Below, in pieces: positions 8,498-13,697 of a stretch of 13,697 nt of DNA (the first letter of the stretch is position 1; each line of letters begins with the position of its first letter). This DNA comes from Herminiimonas sp. (GTDB lineage: Bacteria; Pseudomonadota; Gammaproteobacteria; Burkholderiales; Burkholderiaceae), in NCBI GenBank assembly GCA_014377155.1, contig JACMQD010000066.1:1-13697 (forward strand), in the 5' to 3' direction. The notes under the pieces were generated by a model that did not search any database, was not told the origin of the DNA, and saw nothing but the letters and a program-made list of their open reading frames with translations. The translations under genes and the position numbers were made by a program.

Positions 8498-9856
8498 ATG
8501 CCTTTCACTTCCAGTAACGATCTTAATTTTTTGACATCAGCCGATTCAGCCAATGTCGGCGCCGGCGCCGGCAACGACAAATACGTCCTGGCAAGCGGCT
8601 CGAATTTTGCCGCGAACCAGGTCATCAATATCAGCGATACCCAAGGCACGAATACCCTGCAGCTGATTGGCGGCCTGACCATCGCCAGCAGCAAGGTATC
8701 GGCAACGGCGCTCCAACTGACCTTGAGTAATGGCGCAACGATCAACTTGGTCGGCGCAAATACGTTCAGCTTCGAGATCGGTGGCGATCCTCTGGCAGGC
8801 ACTGCTGGCGTCCTGCGGACGTTCGACGCTTTCGTGACCACTGTGCTGGGCACGAGCACCCCGACCGGCTCGACGGTGAGCAATGGTGCATCGGGCATCG
8901 TCGTATCGGCCAACGGCTCGACAGTATCAAGCGGTGTGCCGGCACCTACGCCGACACCCACACCGACACCCACACCTACTCCTACACCGACGCCAGGCAG
9001 CACGACCATCAATCTGTCCGCGGGTGCCGATACCGTCGCCTACAACGACAATGCGAATTTGACGGTCAACGGCTTGGGTGGCTCCGATACGGTTACGATC
9101 AATGGCAGCGGCAATAACACGTTCAACAACCTCGTCGGTACCGGCAATGCCAATACCATCACGATTACAGGCAATGGCAGCAACACCGTCAATACCGGCG
9201 ATGGCGCTGACACCGCCACCATTTCCGGCAGTGGCAGCAGCACCATCAGCGCCGGTGATGGTGCCAACACCGTCGATCTCGGCGGCGTGACGGGCTTCAG
9301 TACGGTCTTGACAGGAACAGGCAGCGATACGATCACGGCTGGCAGCGGTGGCAGCATCATCAATGCAGGCGCTGGCGACGATACGATTTATTGCGGTGCG
9401 GGCGTGGATACCATTAAATTTGTAGCCGGTACCGTCTGGAGCGGTGCGACGTCGATCTCGCCGGTGGGCCTCGATTCGATTACGAAATTCACTGGAGGTG
9501 GAACCGATGTCCTGGCATTCTCGGCGTCGACATTCCACGGCATGAATTTTGGCGGTGCCGGCGCAATCAGCGGCACGCATATCGGTGTCTTTACGGGAAC
9601 GAGCCAGCTGCTTAATTCAAATTTACCTGGCAACCAGAGTCTGGCGGGCGGCGTCACGACGATATCGCAAGGCGCGATTTTGTTGGTCGGTACCAACTCG
9701 CCGACCAATATCGTCGATGTCTACATCGCGGACGGTGCGGCCATCGCCGGCAATGCGATTTCCACGGAAGTCGCGGCAGGGCACGTCATCCTGGTTGGCC
9801 ATGTGACGATCGCCGGCGCCGCGTTGACGGCTGCCGATTTTTCGTCGATCGGCTAA
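8498..9856 (+). CDS. RTX-like secreted protein with Pro-Thr linker
   Basis: A 452-residue glycine-, asparagine- and threonine-rich protein, probably exported by a type I system and located outside the cell or on its surface. There is no N-terminal signal peptide. Residues about 20-105 form a module seen in betaproteobacterial exoproteins (GNDKYVLASGSNF, VINISDTQGTNTLQL, LTIASSKV, LSNGATINL). A linker of eight Pro-Thr pairs covers 150-165. Residues about 170-308 are imperfect beta-roll repeats (GSDTVTING, GDGADTATISG, GDGANTVDL), the best calcium-binding pair being GAGDDTIYCGAGVDTI at 291-306. The end (about 320-452) has DSITKFTGGGTDVLAF and a hydrophobic tail ending ADFSSIG, as in type I-secreted proteins. 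C299 is the only cysteine. GGAG seven bases before the ATG fixes the start. No secretion genes lie nearby; function (adhesion, matrix or surface layer) is not determined. Confidence 0.85.
   Translation: MPFTSSNDLNFLTSADSANVGAGAGNDKYVLASGSNFAANQVINISDTQGTNTLQLIGGLTIASSKVSATALQLTLSNGATINLVGANTFSFEIGGDPLAGTAGVLRTFDAFVTTVLGTSTPTGSTVSNGASGIVVSANGSTVSSGVPAPTPTPTPTPTPTPTPTPGSTTINLSAGADTVAYNDNANLTVNGLGGSDTVTINGSGNNTFNNLVGTGNANTITITGNGSNTVNTGDGADTATISGSGSSTISAGDGANTVDLGGVTGFSTVLTGTGSDTITAGSGGSIINAGAGDDTIYCGAGVDTIKFVAGTVWSGATSISPVGLDSITKFTGGGTDVLAFSASTFHGMNFGGAGAISGTHIGVFTGTSQLLNSNLPGNQSLAGGVTTISQGAILLVGTNSPTNIVDVYIADGAAIAGNAISTEVAAGHVILVGHVTIAGAALTAADFSSIG
8945..8995 (+). repeat. Hexanucleotide Pro-Thr repeat in the RTX-like gene
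   Basis: Eight in-frame hexamers of the form CCN-ACN (Pro-Thr) end with one more Pro codon. Several hexamers are near-identical (CCGACA, CCCACA), so slippage could add or remove Pro-Thr pairs without breaking the frame, changing linker length between strains. Confidence 0.8.
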
Positions 9857-10114
9857 TCGAGACTTGATGGTAGTCGATTTAACGGCCGGCAACGTCTGAT
9901 CGGGCATTGTGCCGGCGCGTCCGGCGCAGCGTCGGCGCTTGGCGCACGGACGCCTTCCGGGCGTTCGCAGCGTCGTCCAATGTCCGTTTAAAGACGTCAA
10001 CACCCTATCGATTCGCACAGCCTGTTATGCAGCCCGGCGCCACACCACACATGATCGTCCACGCCGCGCCGCAATGCTACACTCCCCTCCTTTTACAACG
10101 ATGTGGAGCCCGCA

Positions 10115-11017
10115 ATGAAAACCAGCATGTATACCCTCGTATTTGGCGTTACCGCATTATTGGCAGCCTGTGGCGGCGGTGGGGGTACCGACATTGCAAC
10201 GCCACCTGCGCCGGTTACGCCGCCGCCCGTCGTCGTGACACCGCCACCTACGCCGGTTACGCCGCCACCCGTGGTTGTGGCAGCAGTAACGAGCGTGACG
10301 CCTGATACCCTGACCTATGGCAAGACTACGACATTTACCGTCAGCGGGGCCAATCTCGACAAAGGCATTACCCTCACCGCACCAAGCTGCAATGGCCTGG
10401 TCGAGGTCGCAGGTGGCACGGCTGTGCAGCGCAAATTCAGTTGCACGCCGGGTGCAACGGGGAACTTGGCCGTTACAGTCAAAGCGACCGACGGCACCAA
10501 TCTGTCCGCGATCGCGCCGCAAATACCGCTGCCGCAGGTCACCATGAAAACATCACTGGGCGACACCGTGCTGGAGTTGTATCCGAACAATGCGCCGATC
10601 ACCGTCAATAATTTCCTGCAGTACGTCTCGGCCGGTTTTTACACCAACCTGATTTTCCATCGGGTCTTCCCGAATTTTGTCATTCAAGGTGGCGGCTTCA
10701 ATGCCAGCCTGCAGCAGGCAGTCACGCGCAGCGCGATCAAGCTGGAGGCGTCGAACGGACTGAGTAACTTGCGCGGCACGATCGCCATGGCGCGCACCTC
10801 CGTGGCCGATTCGGCGACATCGCAGTTCTTCATCAACACGGTTGATAACGTCACGCTCGACACCAGCGGTGGCGGCTATGCGGTATTCGGCAAAGTCGTC
10901 AGCGGCTTGACCACGGTGGTCGACAAGATCGCCGCCGTGCCGACCACGACCGTCAATGGTGTAGGCGATGTACCGGTGACACCGGTAGTCATCACGTCGA
11001 CGACGCAGACCCAGTAA
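10115..11017 (+). CDS. Lipoprotein with cyclophilin-type peptidyl-prolyl isomerase domain
   Basis: A 300-residue lipoprotein predicted to catalyse cis-trans isomerisation of prolyl bonds in the envelope. Residues 1-19 are a lipoprotein signal ending in the lipobox LLAAC (C19), followed by a Gly run. Residues 30-55 are a proline-rich linker with a repeated PP(A/T)PVTPPPVVV unit. Residues about 56-140 look like an Ig-like or IPT-type beta domain (VTSVTPDTLTYGKTTTFTVSG) with C92 and C110. The cyclophilin domain is 142-297: FHRVFPNFVIQGG at 181-193 with R183, F188 and Q191, MART at 225, SQFFIN at 236-241, YAVFGKVVSG at 255-264. The position of human CypA H126 is tyrosine, as I recall in E. coli PpiA. 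GGAG six bases before the ATG decides this start over the in-frame GTG at 10103. Similar to PpiA but with an unusual front half. Confidence 0.92.
   Translation: MKTSMYTLVFGVTALLAACGGGGGTDIATPPAPVTPPPVVVTPPPTPVTPPPVVVAAVTSVTPDTLTYGKTTTFTVSGANLDKGITLTAPSCNGLVEVAGGTAVQRKFSCTPGATGNLAVTVKATDGTNLSAIAPQIPLPQVTMKTSLGDTVLELYPNNAPITVNNFLQYVSAGFYTNLIFHRVFPNFVIQGGGFNASLQQAVTRSAIKLEASNGLSNLRGTIAMARTSVADSATSQFFINTVDNVTLDTSGGGYAVFGKVVSGLTTVVDKIAAVPTTTVNGVGDVPVTPVVITSTTQTQ
10202..10285 (+). repeat. 42-bp tandem duplication coding the proline-rich linker
   Basis: Two adjacent 14-codon units, PPAPVTPPPVVVTP and PPTPVTPPPVVVAA, differ by a few third-position and single-residue changes. This lies directly after the lipobox glycine run. 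Copy number could vary in frame between strains. Confidence 0.75.
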
Positions 11018-11037
11018 ATTGCCTGCGGGTGCGTGAC

Positions 11038-11068
11038 GGGGTCAATTGCCGCCTGCGGCGCAGACCCC
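11038..11068 (+). terminator. Nested hairpin after the cyclophilin gene, no T-tract
   Basis: Arms GGGGTC (11038-11043) and GACCCC (11063-11068) enclose a second stem GCCGC/GCGGC. It starts 21 bases after the stop of the lipoprotein gene. There is no following T-run, so it is only a possible terminator or a transcript end-protecting structure. Confidence 0.35.
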
Positions 11069-11125
11069 GGCGCGCCGTCCTGTGCCCGAGCTTCAGGCCG
11101 CAAGTCTGGGTTTCGGCGCAAGAAA

Positions 11126-11149
11126 GGCGGGAGCTCCCATGATCCCGCC
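11126..11149 (-). terminator. Rho-independent terminator of methyltransferase gene
   Basis: On the minus strand, eight bases after the methyltransferase stop, GGCGGGA and TCCCGCC form a perfect 7-bp stem with a 10-base loop, followed by TTTCTT. Position, direction and tail fit an intrinsic terminator. The loop includes the start of GGGAGCTCCC, itself a palindrome. Confidence 0.75.
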
Positions 11150-11156
11150 CATCGCA

Positions 11157-12689
11157 CTAGACGATCTGCAATGCCCGCACGATCGGCAACTGCTTCTGCG
11201 CAAAGTCATTTGCCTGCATCGTCAATTCCGCCAGATTGTCCTCCGCCGACTCCAGCGTGACGCCGTCCTTGACGATTTTTTGTCCTTGCGCTACCAGTAG
11301 CTGCCACACGAAATCGGCCCATTCGGCCGGTTGCTTGCGTCCCAAGCTCAAGGCCAGCATGAACAACTGCTGAAAGCGTCCCATGGCGATACCGCCGCCG
11401 GTGACAGGGCTGGCCAGATAGTTGATCTGGTTGCCGCCACGCGCCTTGTTCATCAGATACAGGTTGAGCTTGTCGGTGCGCTTCTTCGCTTTGCCGATCG
11501 CGGCCTCGTCCTGTACCGCCGCGACCTGGCCACCGCCGGCAAGCAAGAAAACCGATTGCACCAGCTGCGCGAACGAAACCCCGGAGTCTTTCAGTGCGCG
11601 TTCGATCTGCCCCAGCGTCTTGGTCTTGTGGTCGGCCAGGCAATCCAGGATCGGTGCATAGATCGCCTCGGTCATGGTCGCCTCGCCCAGCGCGCCATTG
11701 ACTTTCAGCGATACCTCGGCACGCGTGGTCATCAGCATCACACGCTGGGCACGTAGCGCCTCGATCTGATCGAACGTACTCAGCTTGCGCGCGCCCTTGA
11801 CCCAGTAATCCTTGCGGAACTGCTGATTGACCATGAAGTCGCGTACCGACTCGCGGAACATCGCGTCCGGAATCTCTTTCAAGAAAACTTGCTGCTCACG
11901 CGTCAGGTTGATCGCATCGAGATGGTCGAAATAATTGGCCGAACAGGCGAACTCCAGCTTGCCGGCCGCGAGCCATTCTGCCATGGTCGAAAAATGCATC
12001 GGATGCCAGTCGCGATTGAAGTATTCATGCGCCAGGTAATGCGGGTCCTGCGCCTTGACCTTTGCCAGACGCTCGGCGATCTGCGGATTGGCGCGCGTAA
12101 AGGACGGATTGACGGCGACCAGCTTTTCGGCAAAATCGAGTGCGCCGCCAACCCGGCTGACGATGCCACTGCCAGCCGCGCCGATGACCTCGGCATGCTC
12201 GGTCATCAGGTGTCGCATCGGTGCGAATGCGGCCCAGCCCGGCATGGTGTTGTAGCTGATGTACAGCACGCCACCGACCTTCAGCTTGCGCCGCACGAAG
12301 TCGACGATCACGGCACGGTTGTCGTCCGAGATCCAGCTCCAGATGCCGTGCAAACCGATATAGTCGAATTCCGGCAAATCGGCCCGTGCCGCGAAGTCGG
12401 CAAACGCCTCATCGAACAGTCGCGCGCCCGACTCGGCCACCGTAGCCAGTTCCTGCGCGAAGCCGGCCTGGGCCGGATTGAAATCGGTGCCGTGCCACTG
12501 CGTCAATGACGCTGCCGCATGCAGGTTGGTGCTCATGCCCTGCCCGAATCCCAGTTCGCAGGCATGGCCCATGTCCGGACAAACCAGATTGGCATTGAGG
12601 AAAGCCAGTTTTACGCGCAGCGGATTGAGCTCCGTGTAATAGCCGTAGGTATAACCGATATCGGCCACGTAGCCGGAAGTCCAATCCAT
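11157..12689 (-). CDS. SAM-dependent methyltransferase with regulatory domain
   Basis: A 510-residue cytoplasmic protein. The N-terminal third is a class I SAM methyltransferase: the glycine-rich motif ACELGFGQGMSTNLHAA at 43-59, acidic loop GTDFNPAQ at 67-74, and later FDYIGLHGIWSWI and LKVGGVLYISYNTMPGWAA. That last phrase and the following MRHLMTE text are typical of proteins with a methyltransferase regulatory domain (Pfam MethyTransf_Reg), about residues 200-300. The C-terminal part is largely helical with no motif I know. The methyl acceptor is unknown; members of this group are often near surface-polymer or protein-modification genes. The frame is open to 12752, but the ATG at 12689 has AGGA five bases upstream and begins the homologous text (MDWTSGYVADIGYTYGYY), so I chose it. 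It follows the prolyl hydroxylase gene in the same direction after a 143-base gap and ends at a good terminator. Confidence 0.9.
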   Translation of the reverse strand: MDWTSGYVADIGYTYGYYTELNPLRVKLAFLNANLVCPDMGHACELGFGQGMSTNLHAAASLTQWHGTDFNPAQAGFAQELATVAESGARLFDEAFADFAARADLPEFDYIGLHGIWSWISDDNRAVIVDFVRRKLKVGGVLYISYNTMPGWAAFAPMRHLMTEHAEVIGAAGSGIVSRVGGALDFAEKLVAVNPSFTRANPQIAERLAKVKAQDPHYLAHEYFNRDWHPMHFSTMAEWLAAGKLEFACSANYFDHLDAINLTREQQVFLKEIPDAMFRESVRDFMVNQQFRKDYWVKGARKLSTFDQIEALRAQRVMLMTTRAEVSLKVNGALGEATMTEAIYAPILDCLADHKTKTLGQIERALKDSGVSFAQLVQSVFLLAGGGQVAAVQDEAAIGKAKKRTDKLNLYLMNKARGGNQINYLASPVTGGGIAMGRFQQLFMLALSLGRKQPAEWADFVWQLLVAQGQKIVKDGVTLESAEDNLAELTMQANDFAQKQLPIVRALQIV

Positions 12690-12753
12690 GGTGTGTCCTG
12701 TTGTGTGAGTGAATGCAAAGGTGCGTGCCTCGCCGCGTGACAGCCATGGCAAT

Positions 12754-12792
12754 CGACAAGTGTCGAAAATTGTCGGATCAGAGTCGGATCAG
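12754..12792. repeat. Phased TGTCG repeats between hydroxylase and methyltransferase genes
   Basis: CGACA-AG-TGTCG (12754-12765) forms a short inverted repeat, then TGTCG recurs at 12771 and AGTCG at 12782, about one helical turn apart. GTCGGATCAG is directly repeated at 12772 and 12783 with an 11-base period. It lies 65 to 103 bases before the methyltransferase start, a plausible place for an operator array. Confidence 0.45.
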
Positions 12793-12832
12793 TTCGCTCT
12801 CACCGAACCCGATCCATTACCATGCGACGCGC

Positions 12833-13681
12833 TTAAAAATGCGCGCGTGCCCGAAGCCATTTCGTGGCGATGAATTTCAAGCCGGTGATCACCGGATCGC
12901 CGCCGTGATATGCATTGGTGTTGGGGACGCCGAACGCATTGGTATTGGCAAAATATACCGCCGAGCCCTTGCGCGGCTTGACTTGGCACCCGACCACTGG
13001 AAACGTGGTGCTGCCACCGGCGTCGACGTCGCTCAGATACATGATGATGGTGCCGACCCGCTGGCCGCCACGCTCGAGATGCTTGCGCGGTCCGGGCAAA
13101 GCCGGATCGAACCAGTCGAAGTGCGGACGGTATTCGTTGCCTTTGCCATATTTCAGGACTTGCAACCCCTCGCCGTTTTCTACGGGCCAGTTGACCAGCG
13201 CGGCCAGGCGCGCTTCCACCATGGCGATGAAGGTCGATTCTCCGCGCTGCAGCATGGCGCCGTTGCTGGTGCGTGCCGCGTGCAACTGCTGGCCGTCGTC
13301 ATGGTCGGTAATGACCGTCGAGGGTGCCAGACGCTGTTCGGCATAGGCAATCATAGTGTCGCACTCTTCGTTGCTCAGGACATTGCCGAACAAGATAATC
13401 TCCGGCGTATGCATCGTAAACAACACATCGACCTGCTTGTCCGCCAGCACGATGGTATTGACCGTCGGATCGATCTGGGGACGGGCGCTCGGATCCACGG
13501 TCTGGCCGTCCAGCTTGGCGCGCGCTTCCGTAATTGCATCATAGGCAACCTGTGCCGGAAAATGCCCGTCGCGTATCAGCATCGGCAGCATCGACTCGGT
13601 AGAGCAACACTGCTTGATGTTGTCCGCGATCCATTGTTGCCATTCTCCGGGCATATTCGTCAGTGCGGAATAACCATTCAT
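12833..13681 (-). CDS. Prolyl 4-hydroxylase-like 2-oxoglutarate/Fe(II) oxygenase
   Basis: A 282-residue predicted dioxygenase using 2-oxoglutarate, oxygen and Fe(II) to hydroxylate a protein, probably at proline. The catalytic domain is about 92-278: TPEIILFGNVLSNEECD, then ARTSNGAML, LQVLKYGKGNEYRPHFDWFDP with iron ligands H187 and D189, a beta strand VGTIIMYLSDVDAGGSTTFP, and KGSAVYFANTN, then the distal ligand H259 in AYHGGDPV, and K269 in GLKFIATKWLR to bind 2-oxoglutarate. All key residues are present. The first 90 residues form an extra N-terminal region of unknown role, with a CC pair at 25-26. No signal peptide, so it should act in the cytoplasm. The ATG at 13681 has GGGGA nine bases upstream; an in-frame TTG at 13687 is too close to that site. 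The window ends 16 bases beyond, so upstream operon partners cannot be seen. Confidence 0.9.
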   Translation of the reverse strand: MNGYSALTNMPGEWQQWIADNIKQCCSTESMLPMLIRDGHFPAQVAYDAITEARAKLDGQTVDPSARPQIDPTVNTIVLADKQVDVLFTMHTPEIILFGNVLSNEECDTMIAYAEQRLAPSTVITDHDDGQQLHAARTSNGAMLQRGESTFIAMVEARLAALVNWPVENGEGLQVLKYGKGNEYRPHFDWFDPALPGPRKHLERGGQRVGTIIMYLSDVDAGGSTTFPVVGCQVKPRKGSAVYFANTNAFGVPNTNAYHGGDPVITGLKFIATKWLRARAHF

Positions 13682-13697
13682 GAGCAATCGTCCCCAA

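Noticed and set aside
8927..9580. Minus-strand open frame across the RTX-like gene
   Set aside because: Low-complexity antisense of the repeats; no ribosome binding site or known domain.
9911..9964. Short hairpins GCCGG/CCGGC and ACGCC/GGCGT after the RTX-like gene
   Set aside because: Arms of five bases in very GC-rich sequence and no T-tract; not distinguishable from chance.
11206..12759. Long open frames in other frames and on the plus strand across the methyltransferase gene
   Set aside because: They are compositional shadows of a GC-rich gene: no start signals, no recognisable protein text, while the minus-strand frame has clear motifs.
12792..12808. GTTCG/CGAAC hairpin after the oxygenase gene
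   Set aside because: Only five pairs and no T-run on the minus strand; too weak for a terminator call.

Overview
The window reads as a chromosomal segment of a GC-rich betaproteobacterium. Oxalobacteraceae-like (Massilia, Herminiimonas and relatives) is an inference from protein style, for example the mod genes, the MASE2 diguanylate cyclase, the glycine/asparagine-rich RTX-like protein and the PpiA-like lipoprotein; no rRNA or marker gene fixes it. I see no tRNA, rRNA, CRISPR, insertion sequence or phage gene.

Layout: (1) 1-909, the 3' part of a DUF4874/DUF4832-type gene cut by the window edge. (2) 1264-1635, a small YajD-like HNH nuclease. (3) 1893-4436, a compact modABC operon for molybdate uptake: periplasmic binding protein, permease and ATPase, with a 10-nt gap and an ATGA overlap between genes. 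(4) 4586-5731, a MASE2-GGDEF diguanylate cyclase, convergent with (5) a 127-residue protein of unknown function on the minus strand (5762-6145) that has a good ribosome binding site, a hydrophobic N-terminal half and an IVITAKRM motif near its C-terminus. (6) 6754-7764, a GAF-GGDEF diguanylate cyclase. (7) 8048-8395, a doubtful small ORF ending in a 9-bp inverted repeat. (8) 8498-9856, an RTX-like, probably type I-secreted protein with a Pro-Thr repeat linker. (9) 10115-11017, a lipoprotein with a proline-rich linker, an Ig-like region and a cyclophilin domain. (10) On the minus strand, 13681-12833, a prolyl-4-hydroxylase-like 2-oxoglutarate oxygenase, followed in the same direction by 12689-11157, a SAM methyltransferase with a regulatory domain, ending in a clear rho-independent terminator.

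Functional themes: molybdate import (modABC); cyclic-di-GMP synthesis by two enzymes with different input domains, both with intact active sites and inhibitory I-sites; and a surface/protein-modification stretch (RTX-like protein, proline-rich lipoprotein cyclophilin, prolyl hydroxylase, methyltransferase). No type I secretion genes, ModE regulator or molybdenum enzymes lie in the window. The less explained elements are the small IVITAKRM protein with a terminator-like hairpin upstream of it, several perfect short inverted repeats before gene starts, and the co-location of proline-rich proteins with a prolyl hydroxylase and a prolyl isomerase. No element stands out as a clearly new biological system; most genes belong to known families.
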